Notes: a model not told the origin generated them from the sequence alone. Counted from the first letter of the stretch, positions 22,123 through 30,422 are shown. The stretch: 64,000 nt of DNA from Actinoplanes sp. TBRC 11911 (GCF_012933445.1 NZ_JABBNC010000028.1:1-64000); one strand, 5' to 3'. Translations and numbers: made by a program.

Positions 22123-22512
22123 ATGACGAACGAATTCCTCGCCTTCGCCCCGATTTCCGCCACCCCGATCGCCGTCCCGTCGGACCCGGCGACCGCCGTG
22201 CTGGACGAGATGATGGCGCGGGTCGGCGTCGACGGCCTGGTCGCGGCGCTGACCGACCCGGCGCTGCTGGCCCTGGTCGACCAGCACGCGGCAGCGGTCC
22301 GGGAGGCCCTGCTCGCGGCCGGCCGCGAGATCTGCGCCGACGCCCTGGCCGGTTACGCCCGCTCGATCGTCTTCGCCGCCCGCCGCGCCGGCAGCACCGT
22401 GCCCGCGCCGGGCCAGGCCCCGGTCACGGCCGCCGCGTGGCGCGCCGCCGACTTCCACTCGATCCGCCTGCTCGCGGTGTGCGCGATCGCCGAGGAGTCC
22501 GCCCTGTTCTGA
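22123..22512 (+). CDS. small hypothetical actinobacterial protein
   Basis: 129 residues, Ala-rich and helical, with segments TAVLDEMMARVGVDGLVAALTDPALLALVDQHAAAVREALL and FHSIRLLAVCAIAEESALF. No signal peptide, membrane helix or catalytic motif is seen. The codon bias is normal for the window, supporting a real gene. Family not recognised with confidence. Apparently a single leaderless gene between hrpA and a LamG protein. Confidence 0.65.
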   Translation: MTNEFLAFAPISATPIAVPSDPATAVLDEMMARVGVDGLVAALTDPALLALVDQHAAAVREALLAAGREICADALAGYARSIVFAARRAGSTVPAPGQAPVTAAAWRAADFHSIRLLAVCAIAEESALF

Positions 22513-22581
22513 CGGGGGAATCAAGCCGAAACGCCGAATCGCCTTTTTGGAATTTTTCGGTCTTTCCGGGACCTTTTCCCT

Positions 22582-23316
22582 ATGAAGATCAGTCTGGGGG
22601 CGCTCGCCGCCCTCACCGCATTCGTCCTGCCGGCGGCGCCCGCGTCCGCGGCGCCCGCCGCCGGCACCGACACCGTGCCGCCCGCGGCGCTCGTGGCCCG
22701 CTACACCTTCGACGCCGGCGCCGTGAACGGGCGCGTCGCCGACCTGTCCGGCCGCGCCCCCGCCCTGACCGTCCGCTCGGCCGACCAGGGCGTCATCCGC
22801 TTCTCCGGCGGCACCGTCGCGTTCCCGGCCGCCTGCCGCAGCGGCGCCGACGCCTGCCCGCGCGGCCTGCTCGAAGCCCCCGACGACGCCGACCTCAACC
22901 CCGGCACCCGGGTGTTCCGCTGGTCGGCCCGGGTGGCGGTGACCAAGGCACAGCTCGCCGGCTCCTCCAACGTGCTGCAGAAGGGCGTGTCCACCGGCGG
23001 CAGCCAGTGGAAACTGCAGATCGGCGCCACCAACGGCCGGGCCCAGTGCATCGTGGCCGGGACGGGCACGACCGGCTCCTACGTGGTGCGGTCGTCGCAG
23101 ACGGTGGCCGACGGCGCCTGGCACAAGGTGGTCTGCCAGCGCAACGGCACCAGCCTCTCGGTCTGGGTCGACAACGTGCAGCGCGGCGCCGCCACGATCC
23201 CGGCGTCGCTCTCGATCAGCAACAGCCTGCCGCTGCGCGTCGGCGGCCCGAACTTCAACACGCACAGCGACATGTACCACGGCCAGCTCGACGACGTGTA
23301 CGCCGAACTGGGCTGA
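22582..23316 (+). CDS. secreted LamG/concanavalin-like domain protein
   Basis: 244 residues. The signal peptide is LGALAALTAFVLPAAPASA with cleavage after ASA. The mature part is one LamG/pentraxin-like jelly roll: LVARYTFDAG, VFRWSARVAV, WKLQIGATNGRAQCIV, DGAWHKVVCQRNGTSLSVWVD and LPLRVGGPNF. Such modules bind carbohydrates or surface ligands; no enzymatic domain is attached. The upstream 69 bp contain a T/A-rich run (CTTTTTTGGAATTTTTCGG) unusual for this genome, probably the promoter. Confidence 0.85.
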   Translation: MKISLGALAALTAFVLPAAPASAAPAAGTDTVPPAALVARYTFDAGAVNGRVADLSGRAPALTVRSADQGVIRFSGGTVAFPAACRSGADACPRGLLEAPDDADLNPGTRVFRWSARVAVTKAQLAGSSNVLQKGVSTGGSQWKLQIGATNGRAQCIVAGTGTTGSYVVRSSQTVADGAWHKVVCQRNGTSLSVWVDNVQRGAATIPASLSISNSLPLRVGGPNFNTHSDMYHGQLDDVYAELG

Positions 23317-23337
23317 CCCCACCGGCGGACGCGAACA

Positions 23338-23365
23338 GGCCCGGCACCGGGAGCGGTGCCGGGCC
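23338..23365. terminator. bidirectional hairpin terminator
   Basis: Perfect GGCCCGGCACC / GGTGCCGGGCC arms (11 bp), loop GGGAGC, between the convergent LamG and xthA genes. Confidence 0.85.
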
Positions 23366-23376
23366 ATTGTGGTGGG

Positions 23377-24147
23377 TCAGTCGATGTCCACCACGATCGG
23401 CGCGTGGTCGGACGGGCCCTTTCCCTTACGCGCCTCGCGGTCCACCACCGCGTCCGTGACGCGCGCGGCGACGTCCGGGGTGGCGTACACGAGATCGATC
23501 CGCATGCCTTTGTTCTGATGGAACATCCCGGCGCGGTAATCCCAATAGGTGAACGGGCGGTCGCCCTTCATCGGCCGTCCGACCACGTCACGCAGGCCCA
23601 CCGCGCGGATGTCGGCGAGGGCCTGGCGCTCCGGGGGAGTCACGTGCGTCGCGCCGATGAAGACCGCCGGATCCCACACGTCGTCGTCGGTCGGCGCCAC
23701 GTTGAAGTCACCGGCCACCACGGTCGGGCCTTGTGCGACGTCCGCGACCAGCGCCGTGCGCAAGGCTGCGAGCCAGGCGAGTTTGTACTGGTAGTGCGGA
23801 TCCTCGGGCGTACGGCCATTGGGGATATATACCGACATGAACCGGATCCCGCCGCTGAGCGCGCTGACCGCCCGTGCCTCGGGATCCGGGTAGCCGGGCT
23901 CCCCGGCGAAACCGCGGCGCACATCGTCGAGCCCGACGCGGGAGAGAAGAGCAACCCCGTTCCACCGCCCTTGCCCGTACGCCTCCACGGCGTACCCAAG
24001 ATCGCCCACCTCGGCGGACGGGAAGCCGTCGGCGGCCACCTTCGTCTCCTGAAGGCATACGACGTCGGGCTTGGTGGAGTCGAGCCAGTCGAGCAGGCGC
24101 GGCAGACGGGCCTTGACGGAGTTGACGTTCCAGGTAGCGAACCGCAT
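23377..24147 (-). CDS. xthA: exodeoxyribonuclease III
   Basis: 256 residues. Complete endonuclease/exonuclease/phosphatase fold: TWNVNSVKARLPRLLDWL, CLQETKV (metal-binding Glu), IPNGRTPEDPHYQYKLAWL (Tyr), GDFNVAP (Asp-Asn), RIDLVYAT and the terminal SDHAPIVVDID (Asp-His pair). It works in base excision repair as AP endonuclease and 3'-5' exonuclease. A 26-codon membrane microprotein gene ends 12 bp upstream and probably shares its transcript. Confidence 0.95.
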   Translation of the reverse strand: MRFATWNVNSVKARLPRLLDWLDSTKPDVVCLQETKVAADGFPSAEVGDLGYAVEAYGQGRWNGVALLSRVGLDDVRRGFAGEPGYPDPEARAVSALSGGIRFMSVYIPNGRTPEDPHYQYKLAWLAALRTALVADVAQGPTVVAGDFNVAPTDDDVWDPAVFIGATHVTPPERQALADIRAVGLRDVVGRPMKGDRPFTYWDYRAGMFHQNKGMRIDLVYATPDVAARVTDAVVDREARKGKGPSDHAPIVVDID

Positions 24148-24159
24148 CCGCCCAGCCTG

Positions 24160-24240
24160 CTACAAACGTTTGGTTGCCGCCATCAACGCCAGGCCGAGCC
24201 CGATGGTGAGCATGAGAAGGACGGCGACCAGTGTTGCCAT
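24160..24240 (-). CDS. 26-residue single-pass membrane microprotein
   Basis: ATG 24240 to TAG, preceded by GGGAG at 5-nt spacing on the minus strand. The product begins MATLVAVLLMLTIG, continues LGLALMAA and ends TKRL: one uninterrupted hydrophobic helix with a positively charged C-terminus, the classic layout of bacterial microproteins (compare KdpF-like or AcrZ-like peptides, to which I do not claim homology). Its stop lies 12 bp before the xthA start, so co-transcription is likely. The evidence is the Shine-Dalgarno, the coherent helix and position; conservation is untested. Confidence 0.55.
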   Translation of the reverse strand: MATLVAVLLMLTIGLGLALMAATKRL

Positions 24241-24327
24241 GTCGTCTCCCAGCGTTTCTCAGAGACCGGAAAGGTGATCCCGGTTACCCCCGAGTACCGG
24301 CGGTGGGAACTATGCCCGAGCAAAGCC

Positions 24328-24351
24328 CCCGGCGCCAGCCTTGGTGCCGGG
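24328..24351 (-). terminator. hairpin terminator of the universal stress protein gene
   Basis: CCCGGCGCC / GGTGCCGGG arms (one mismatch), ending directly downstream of the minus-strand stop codon at 24356, followed by GGGCTTT on that strand. Confidence 0.65.
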
Positions 24352-24355
24352 TTTG

Positions 24356-25183
24356 TCAGTATGCGTTGGTCAGCGCCGCGTTTTCCGGCGAACCGGTGCG
24401 TTGCGCCGGTATCACACTGCCGTGCACGAACACCGTCGGGCTCGCGCCGCGATGCAGCACCTCACGGGCCACCGAGCCGAGCAGCCCGGCGTCGCGGGTG
24501 CCGCGCGGGCCCAGCACGATCAGCCGCGCGAAGCCGGAGGCCCGCACCAGCGTGGGGCCGGGCAGGCCGCTGAGCACCCGCGTGACCGGGCGGCGCAGCT
24601 CCGGCACGTCGGCGACCGCGTCGGCCAGCAGCTTGTCGCCGCCCGGCTCGCCGCACACATAGACCACCTCGACCGGCACCTTGCGCCGGCGGCCCTCCGC
24701 AGCCGCCACCCGCAGCGCCAGCATCGAGCAGGCCGAGCCGTCGACCGCCACCAGCACCGGCCCCTTCTGCGGGCGCGGGCCGCGCGCGACCAGCACCGGG
24801 CACCACGCCCGCGCCACCGTCTGCACCAGCACCGACGAGGTGGGCAGCCACGGCGTGGTGGCCAGGTCGTCGTCGCCCAGCACGACCAGGGCGGCGCCGC
24901 GGCTGAGCCGCACCAGCACCCGGTCGGCGGGCCCGTCGACGAGTTGACCCGACACCCGCACCCGCGGTGTGGAACGCTTGGCGGTGGCGACCGCCTCCTC
25001 GACGGCCCGCGAGGCGGCCCGCCGGGTGGTTTCGTAGTCGAGATCGGCGGCCGGGCTGGGCCAGGTGAAAGCGTGCACGACTCGGAGCTGACACGCACGC
25101 GAGACCGCCTCGCGTGCGGCCAATCGCACGGCCGCGAGGCCGGCCGGTGTGCCGGTCACTCCGACCACAACAGGGTTCCGCAT
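24356..25183 (-). CDS. universal stress protein, tandem UspA domains
   Basis: 275 residues, ATG 25183 preceded by GGAGGTG. Two UspA domains: the first starts NPVVVGVTGTPAGLAAVRLA (about 3-140), the second GPVLVAVDGSACSMLALRVAA (about 145-270). The second ends with LIVLGPRGTRDAGLLGSVAREVLHRGASPTVFV, close to the ATP-binding G2XG9GS pattern but with altered spacing, so nucleotide binding is uncertain. Cytoplasmic stress or dormancy protein; in mycobacteria such tandem proteins belong to hypoxia regulons. It is divergent from citrate synthase. Confidence 0.85.
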   Translation of the reverse strand: MRNPVVVGVTGTPAGLAAVRLAAREAVSRACQLRVVHAFTWPSPAADLDYETTRRAASRAVEEAVATAKRSTPRVRVSGQLVDGPADRVLVRLSRGAALVVLGDDDLATTPWLPTSSVLVQTVARAWCPVLVARGPRPQKGPVLVAVDGSACSMLALRVAAAEGRRRKVPVEVVYVCGEPGGDKLLADAVADVPELRRPVTRVLSGLPGPTLVRASGFARLIVLGPRGTRDAGLLGSVAREVLHRGASPTVFVHGSVIPAQRTGSPENAALTNAY

Positions 25184-25291
25184 TGGCTTGCACCTCCGCT
25201 GCTGTCTGCCAACCATTATCTACGCCGGGACGCCACTCGTGGTGATCAATCCCTCAGCAGAAGGCCACCTGATGACCCATTCAGGTTGAGG

Positions 25292-25304
25292 GTTTACGGT
25301 AAAC
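25292..25304 (+). promoter_or_regulatory. palindrome GTTTACGGTAAAC upstream of gltA
   Basis: Six-base arms GTTTAC/GTAAAC around one base, 44 bp before the gltA start codon, in an AT-rich promoter region. A candidate operator; the regulator is unknown. Confidence 0.4.
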
Positions 25305-25347
25305 GTCAAAATTTGTGGGACATCTGCCGGTGAAGTGAGGGAAATAC

Positions 25348-26631
25348 ATGACGGATGTCAAGCTCGAGCATCCTGGCGGTCAGCTGTCGATGCCGGTACG
25401 GGAGGCGGTCGAGGGCCCGGGTGGCATCGACGTGAGCGCCCTCCTCAAGGAGACCGGCTTCGTCACTCTCGACCAGGGGTTCGTCAACACCGCTTCGACC
25501 ACGTCGTCGATCACCTACATCGACGGCGACGCCGGCATTCTGCGGTACCGGGGATACCCGATCGAGCAGCTGGCCGAGAAAGCCTCTTTCCTCGAGGTTT
25601 CCTATCTGCTGATGCACGACGAGTTGCCGACGCCGACGCAGCTCAAGGACTTCGCCGACAAGATCCGGGTGCACACGCTCCTGCAGGAGGAGATGCGCAC
25701 CTTCTTCTCCGGCTTCCCGCGCGACGCTCACCCCATGGCGGTGCTCTCCTCGGCCGTCACCGCGCTGTCGACGTTCTATCAGGACGCGCTTGATCCACTC
25801 GACCCCGAACAGGTCGAGATCTCGGGGATCCGGCTGATGGCGAAGCTTCCGACGATCGCCGCGTACGCGTACAAGAGGTCCATCGGGCACCCCCTGCCGT
25901 ACCCGGACAACAGCCTCGACTACGTCGACAACTTCCTGCGTATGACGTTCGGGCTGCCCACTCTGCAGTACGACGTGGACCCCAAGGTCGCCAAGATCCT
26001 GGACATGCTCTTCGTCCTGCACGCGGACCACGAGCAGAACTGTTCCACGTCCACCGTCCGCCTGGTGGGATCGGCGCAGGCCAACCTGTTCGCGTCCGTC
26101 TCCGCGGGGGTGAACGCGCTGTCCGGCCCGCTGCACGGCGGCGCCAACGCGGCCGTGCTGGAGATGCTCGAGCAGATCCGCAAGGACGGCGGCGACGTCA
26201 ACTCCTTCGTCACGCGAGTGAAGAACAAGGAGAAGGGCGTCAAGCTGATGGGCTTCGGCCACCGGGTCTACAAGAATTACGACCCGCGCGCCGCCATCGT
26301 GAAGAAGGCCGCCCTCCAGATGCTCAACACCCTGGACAAGCCGGACCCGCTGCTGGAGCTCGCGTTCCAGCTCGAGGAGATCGCGCTCAGCGACGACTAC
26401 TTCGTCTCGCGCAAGCTCTACCCGAACGTGGACTTCTACACCGGCCTGATCTACAAGGCGATGGGCTTCCCGACCAAGATGTTCACGGTCCTGTTCGCGC
26501 TCGGCCGCCTGCCCGGCTGGATCGCCCAGTGGACCGAGATGATGAACGACCCGGCGACGAAGATCGGCCGCCCCCGCCAGCTCTACACCGGCGAGGCGTC
26601 CCGCGACTTCATCGAGATCGCCAAGCGCTGA
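25348..26631 (+). CDS. gltA: citrate synthase
   Basis: 427 residues, hexameric type. Condenses acetyl-CoA with oxaloacetate. Catalytic residues are visible: His in SGPLHGGANAAVLEML (about 262), His in MGFGHRVYKNYDPRA (about 303) and Asp in NVDFYTGLIYKAMG (about 361). HADHEQNCSTSTVRLVGS precedes the active site, and RPRQLYTGE is the usual C-terminal motif. The N-terminal beta domain (residues 1-60) is that of NADH-regulated type I enzymes. A GTGAGGGA Shine-Dalgarno precedes ATG. Single gene with a strong terminator. Confidence 0.97.
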   Translation: MTDVKLEHPGGQLSMPVREAVEGPGGIDVSALLKETGFVTLDQGFVNTASTTSSITYIDGDAGILRYRGYPIEQLAEKASFLEVSYLLMHDELPTPTQLKDFADKIRVHTLLQEEMRTFFSGFPRDAHPMAVLSSAVTALSTFYQDALDPLDPEQVEISGIRLMAKLPTIAAYAYKRSIGHPLPYPDNSLDYVDNFLRMTFGLPTLQYDVDPKVAKILDMLFVLHADHEQNCSTSTVRLVGSAQANLFASVSAGVNALSGPLHGGANAAVLEMLEQIRKDGGDVNSFVTRVKNKEKGVKLMGFGHRVYKNYDPRAAIVKKAALQMLNTLDKPDPLLELAFQLEEIALSDDYFVSRKLYPNVDFYTGLIYKAMGFPTKMFTVLFALGRLPGWIAQWTEMMNDPATKIGRPRQLYTGEASRDFIEIAKR

Positions 26632-26645
26632 CCATCATTTTCCCG

Positions 26646-26675
26646 GTACGCCCCGTCTGCTCAGGCGGGGCGTAC
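26646..26675 (+). terminator. hairpin terminator after gltA
   Basis: GTACGCCCC / GGGGCGTAC (perfect 9-bp arms) followed by TTCGTTCGT. Confidence 0.85.
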
Positions 26676-26707
26676 TTCGTTCGTCCTTCGTTCGTCCTTC
26701 GTTCGTC
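26676..26707. repeat. 11-bp direct repeat, three copies
   Basis: TTCGTTCGTCC three times in a row (the last truncated), running from the gltA terminator into the stop codon of the convergent cupin gene. Confidence 0.85.
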
Positions 26708-27065
26708 AGAGGAACTCCAGCTCGCCCGGCTCCTGGTCGTCCCCGACCAGGAAGAAGGCGGCGAACGTGACCCCTTCATCGGTGGCGTCGAGGCGCGAGA
26801 TGCGCGCGCCTTCCGGTTCGTAGAAGGCGTCCCCCGCCCGCAGCAGGGTCTCCGCCTCCCCGTCGACCTGATAGATCGCGGCCCCTGCGACGATGGTCCC
26901 GAAGACCGGCCCGTTGTGCCGGTGCAGCCCCGCCACGCGGCCGGCGAGCATGCGGATCTCGCGAGCCTGCACGCGCGCGACAGCCTTGACGGCCGGCAGC
27001 CGCACATCCAGCCGAACGTCGCGGGTGACCGGGTTCTCCGGGGTGGGCGCATCGAGGGACGACAT
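26706..27065 (-). CDS. cupin-domain protein
   Basis: 119 residues. A single cupin barrel: metal motif region RVAGLHRHNGPVFGTIVAGAAIYQVDGE and second motif LRAGDAFYEPEGARI. Only HRH and a later acidic residue are present from the usual 3-His/1-Glu set, so the metal site may be reduced. Small stand-alone cupins bind sugars or aromatic ligands or isomerise them; no partner gene is near. Its start lacks a Shine-Dalgarno but has TAGACT 6 nt upstream. Confidence 0.8.
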   Translation of the reverse strand: MSSLDAPTPENPVTRDVRLDVRLPAVKAVARVQAREIRMLAGRVAGLHRHNGPVFGTIVAGAAIYQVDGEAETLLRAGDAFYEPEGARISRLDATDEGVTFAAFFLVGDDQEPGELEFL

Positions 27066-27071
27066 GCGCGC

Positions 27072-27077
27072 AGTCTA
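27072..27077 (-). promoter_or_regulatory. -10 box TAGACT, leaderless cupin start
   Basis: TAGACT on the minus strand ends 6 nt before ATG 27065. It has the same box and spacing as the VOC gene at 47146. Confidence 0.55.
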
Positions 27078-27296
27078 GAGACACCCGTTCGAGGGCCCAG
27101 CTCGGATGCGCTTCTGCCGGGCGGCCCTGAGGAGTGATCCCTGCCGCCTGTTTGCTCGAGGGCGTCCCGATCGGGTAGGGCCGGGATTGTCACTACCTCG
27201 TGGCGTTGGCGCATTTTGCCCGAACCGGTGCGACTGCGAGGCGTCCCGGCGGCGAGGTGACCGGACTCGTGCCCGCCGAATACCCCCGGTAGGTCC

Positions 27297-27740
27297 ACGG
27301 CCACCGCCACCGCCACTGCCACCGCCACCGCCACCGGCCAGCGCCACCGCCATTGACACCACCACGGCCACCGCCACGGCCACTGCCAGCGCCATCTGCC
27401 ACGGCCACCGCCACGGCCACTGCCAGCGCCATCTGCCACGGCCACCGCCACGGCCACTGCCAGCGCCATTGCCACGGCCACGGCCACTGCCAGCGCCACG
27501 GCCACTGCCAGCGCCACGGCCACTGCCAGCGCCACGGGCACTGCCAGTGCCGCGGCTACTGCCAGTGCCGCGGCTACTGCCAGCGCCGCGGCTACTGCCA
27601 GTGCCACGGCCACGGCCACGGCCACCGCCAGCGCCACGGCTACCGCCATCTGCCACGGCCACCGCCACGGGCACTGCCACCGGCCACCGGCCACCGCCAG
27701 CGCCACGGGCACTGCCACCGAGCAACGCCACCGCCAGCGC
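27297..27740. repeat. hexamer-based minisatellite (GCCACN/GCCAGC)
   Basis: About 440 bp built almost entirely from GCCAC-type hexamers, with a higher-order 18-bp unit GCCACGGCCACTGCCAGC repeated with variation. All long open frames through it translate to monotonous Ala-Val or Arg-Trp strings, so I treat it as non-coding. It lies between the cupin gene and dispersed element copy A. Confidence 0.9.
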
Positions 27741-27794
27741 CGCACCACTACGGATATCGGCGCCTCTGCGGTGGCAGTGCGCTCGCGATACCAC

Positions 27795-28028
27795 AATGTG
27801 GTCTTCGCGGCTCACATTCTGGGCTTTGCGGCGACCTTGGAGAGTTACGCCCACATACGAGCCATAACTCTCCAAGGTCCACGCCGGACAGGGAAATCCC
27901 GTCGAACAAAAGCCGCATGACGGGAGAAAAGACTATCCATAGTAGACGCCGATCCCGCATGCTGGACTCGCCGCCACGATGTGGTCACTGGTCCCACACA
28001 ACGGACGCTCGTCCCACATCGTGGGTGT
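27795..28028 (+). repeat. dispersed stem-loop/20-bp-array element, copy A
   Basis: Upstream 20-bp unit (27795-27814), a second unit leading into the stem-loop 27833-27879 (arms GACCTTGGAGAGTT / AACTCTCCAAGGTC, loop ACGCCCACATACGAGCCAT), a 57-bp spacer, then four 20-bp units at 27937, 27957, 27977 and 27997, and a partial fifth. No open frame of known type. Same architecture as copies B, C and D. Confidence 0.85.
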
Positions 28029-28202
28029 TGCGGGCGCGCGCGCCGGTGACGGAAGGCGGCCCGGCTCGAATGCCCCAGAGGGCTGCCCGGTTTGCCGGCT
28101 CTCGGGGTCCCGCACCAAATCCGCCACTGAATCGGCGCGAGCGACGAAGTGCGCAGAGTGGGTGCGGACCCGGTGGGCGGTACCGGCGGCGGGTGTGGGT
28201 TC

Positions 28203-28703
28203 CCGCGACCGGGGAAGCCGAGTGTCTTGGTGTGCAGTTGCGGTGTCGGCCTGCTCCCCGGCAGCCAAGCGGCGCCGGCCTGGGAGCTCGCAGTCACCGC
28301 TGCGTGCGGGTGTTGCGGGGGCGCGGGCCGTGCCGGTGTTGCGTGGGTGTGGGGCGTGCGGGTGTTGCGTGGGTGTGGCGCGCGCGGGTGTCGGGTGGGT
28401 GTGGGGCGTGCGGGTGTTGCGTGGGTGTGGCGCGCGCGGGTGTCGGGTGGGTGTGGGGCGTGCGGGTGTCGCGCGGGTGTGGGGCGCGTGTGTCGGGTGG
28501 GCTCGGCCCGTGCGGGCGTTGCTTAGGGCGCGGGCCGTGCGGGCAGTGCGGGCGTTGCGTAGGCATAGGCGCCCGCGACCGGGGAAGCCGAGTGTCCTGG
28601 TGTGTATTTATTGCGATGTCGGACGGCGTGCTCCTATGCGACCTTGGCGACCAAGCGGCGCCAGGCCGGGAGTTCGCGGTCACCACAAAGTGTGGGTGTT
28701 GCG
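28203..28703. repeat. about 120-bp direct duplication, 369 bp apart
   Basis: Segments 28203-28320 and 28572-28703 share the start CCCGCGACCGGGGAAGCCG, the core AAGCGGCGCC with flanks, and the end GTCACC. They differ by many substitutions, so the duplication is old. The DNA between them is the GTG-rich repeat listed next. Confidence 0.8.
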
Positions 28704-28960
28704 TGGGCTCAGGCCGTGCGCGTGTTGCGTGGCTGCGGGGGCGTGCGGGTGTCGGGTGGGCGCGGGCGTTGCGTGTGTGCGGGTGTTGCGTGGGCGGGCC
28801 GGTGCGGGCGTTGCATCGGTGTGGGGCGTGCGGGTGTTGCATGGGTGTGGGGCGTGCGGGAGTGGCGTCGGCGCGGAGCGTGCGGGCTTTGCGTGGCGCG
28901 GGCGCTCGGATGGTGCCTGGGCGCGGGCGGTGCCGGGGTCAGGGGGTGGTGAGCCAAGCC
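28305..28960. repeat. GTG-rich tandem repeats (about 26-bp unit)
   Basis: Head-to-tail variants of GTGGGTGTGGGGCGTGCGG plus GTGTTGC at 28305-28560, and again at 28690-28920, interrupted by the second copy of the 120-bp duplication. No credible gene. The intergenic block 27066-29117 is thus mostly repeat DNA. Confidence 0.85.
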
Positions 28961-29190
28961 AGCGGTCGGCGGTGGCGTCCTCGGCGGTGGGCTGGGCGGA
29001 CAGGCCTGTGCGCGGGCGGTGCCGGGGTCAGGTGGCGGTGAGCCAAGCCAGCAGGTCGGCGGTGGCGTCCTCGGCGGTGAGCTGGGCGGACAGGCCTGTG
29101 CGCGGGCGGTGCCGGGGTCAGGTGGCGGTGAGCCAAGCCAGCAGGTCGGCGGTGGCGTCCTCGGCGGTGAGCTGGGCGGACAGGGCCTGT
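28922..29190. repeat. 90-bp tandem triplication of a gene 3' end
   Basis: Three head-to-tail copies (28922-29010, 29011-29100, 29101-29190; period 89, then 90). The third is the genuine 3' end of the minus-strand glycosyltransferase gene, including its stop. The other two lie beyond the stop and each repeat the last codons and the stop codon. Confidence 0.92.
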
Positions 29191-30383
29191 GCCCGGGCGG
29201 CGCGGTGCGGGTTGTCGCGGACATCGAGGAGGGCGTCGGCCAAGCGCTCGCCGGTCAGCGCGGGCATCGGGATCGGGCGGGCGGCGGCGCCCAAGTGGTG
29301 CACGCGGCGCGCCCAGAACGGCTGGTCGGCCAGGACCGGCACCGGGACCGCCGGGACGCCGGCCCGCAGCGCCGCGGCGGTCGTGCCGGCGCCGGCGTGG
29401 TGGACGACGGCGGACACCTGCGGGAACAGCCAGTCGTGCGGGACGTCGCCGATGCTCAGGACGTCGTCGGTCGGCCCGGTGGCCAGGCCCGACCAGCCGG
29501 ACTGCAGGATCGCGCGGACGCCCGTGCGGTGGACCGCGTCCATGACTATCGCGGTCAGCCGGGAGCCGTGGCCGGGGGCCATGCTGCCGAATCCGATGTG
29601 GACGGGCGGCGGGCCGGCGGCCAGGAAGTCGACCAGCTCGGCGGGGGGCTGCCAGTCGCGGGGGCGGGCCGGCCACCAGTAGCCGCTGATGCGGAGCTGC
29701 GCGGGCCAATCGGCCGGCCGCGGCACAACTGCCCGGCTAAATCCGTAAAAAGTGGGGTAAAGCGATAACTGGGCGCGTTCAAGCGTACGTAAGCGGATGT
29801 CGGGAAGCGCGAGTGACGCACGCAGCGACCGAATCGCCCGGGTGTACATCGTCTGCGCCAGCGAGTCGACGAGATGGCCGAAGGCCAGGTTGCCCCACGG
29901 CCCGAACGACCGGCCCCCGACCAGCACCGACCCGAACTCGCGCGTCGGATACAGCGGCTGCGGGAACAGACCGGCGGCCTTGATCCGGTACGCCTCGGCG
30001 AGCTGATAACCGAGCGGCGCGACGAGCGTGGACAGCAGCAGCGCGTCCGGGCGCACCGACTCGACGACCGCGGCGATGCCGTCCGCCATCGACCGGATCA
30101 GCGGCCGGGCCAGCGACATCAGCTTGAGCAGCGCGCGCGGATCCGTGCCCGAGCCGCGCCCGTCCTGCCCGCGCGCCTGGGGCAGCACCGCGCGCATGTC
30201 ACCCGGAATCGGCCGGAACGGCACCCCGGCCCCGGTGACCAGCGACCGGAACGGCGCATGCGTGGCGAGCGTGACGTCGTGGCCGGCGGACTGGAGGCGT
30301 ACGGCGATGCCCAGATATGGCGCCACGTCGCCGGTCGAACCGGAGGTGACGATCAGAACCCGCACCGGACAAGTGTTCCACAT
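29118..30383 (-). CDS. UGT-type glycosyltransferase (GT1, MGT-like)
   Basis: 421 residues. GT-B fold: N-terminal RVLIVTSGSTGDVAPYLGIAVRLQSAGHDVTLATH (about 8-42) and C-terminal nucleotide-sugar site VSAVVHHAGAGTTAAALRAGVPAVPVPVLADQPFWARRVHHLGAA (about 325-370), as in sterol glucosyltransferases and macrolide/rhamnosyl transferases. It transfers a sugar to a small hydrophobic acceptor; which one is unknown. Its 3' end is tandemly triplicated downstream. It is divergent from an ArsR gene across 39 bp, with a palindrome in between, so ArsR control is plausible. Confidence 0.88.
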   Translation of the reverse strand: MWNTCPVRVLIVTSGSTGDVAPYLGIAVRLQSAGHDVTLATHAPFRSLVTGAGVPFRPIPGDMRAVLPQARGQDGRGSGTDPRALLKLMSLARPLIRSMADGIAAVVESVRPDALLLSTLVAPLGYQLAEAYRIKAAGLFPQPLYPTREFGSVLVGGRSFGPWGNLAFGHLVDSLAQTMYTRAIRSLRASLALPDIRLRTLERAQLSLYPTFYGFSRAVVPRPADWPAQLRISGYWWPARPRDWQPPAELVDFLAAGPPPVHIGFGSMAPGHGSRLTAIVMDAVHRTGVRAILQSGWSGLATGPTDDVLSIGDVPHDWLFPQVSAVVHHAGAGTTAAALRAGVPAVPVPVLADQPFWARRVHHLGAAARPIPMPALTGERLADALLDVRDNPHRAARAQALSAQLTAEDATADLLAWLTAT

Positions 30384-30392
30384 GCCTTGACG

Positions 30393-30402
30393 GTTATATA
30401 AC
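30393..30402. promoter_or_regulatory. perfect palindrome GTTATATAAC, candidate ArsR operator/promoter
   Basis: Ten-base perfect palindrome in the 39-bp gap between the divergent glycosyltransferase and ArsR genes. Its TATATAA also resembles a -10 element, so binding there would block both directions. Confidence 0.45.
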
Positions 30403-30422
30403 TGAGGTGGCATTCTGCGGGC

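Noticed and set aside
27075..27875. Long Gly/Ala- or Trp/Arg-rich open frames through the minisatellite, superficially like PE_PGRS or silk-like proteins
   Set aside because: Every frame on both strands is open because the hexamer repeat lacks stops. There is no signal peptide, ribosome site or flanking domain.
28638..28655. A fifth stem-loop copy (GACCTTGGCGACCAAG)
   Set aside because: Only a 5-bp inverted repeat, with none of the conserved 19-nt loop or 20-bp units; it belongs to the 120-bp duplication.
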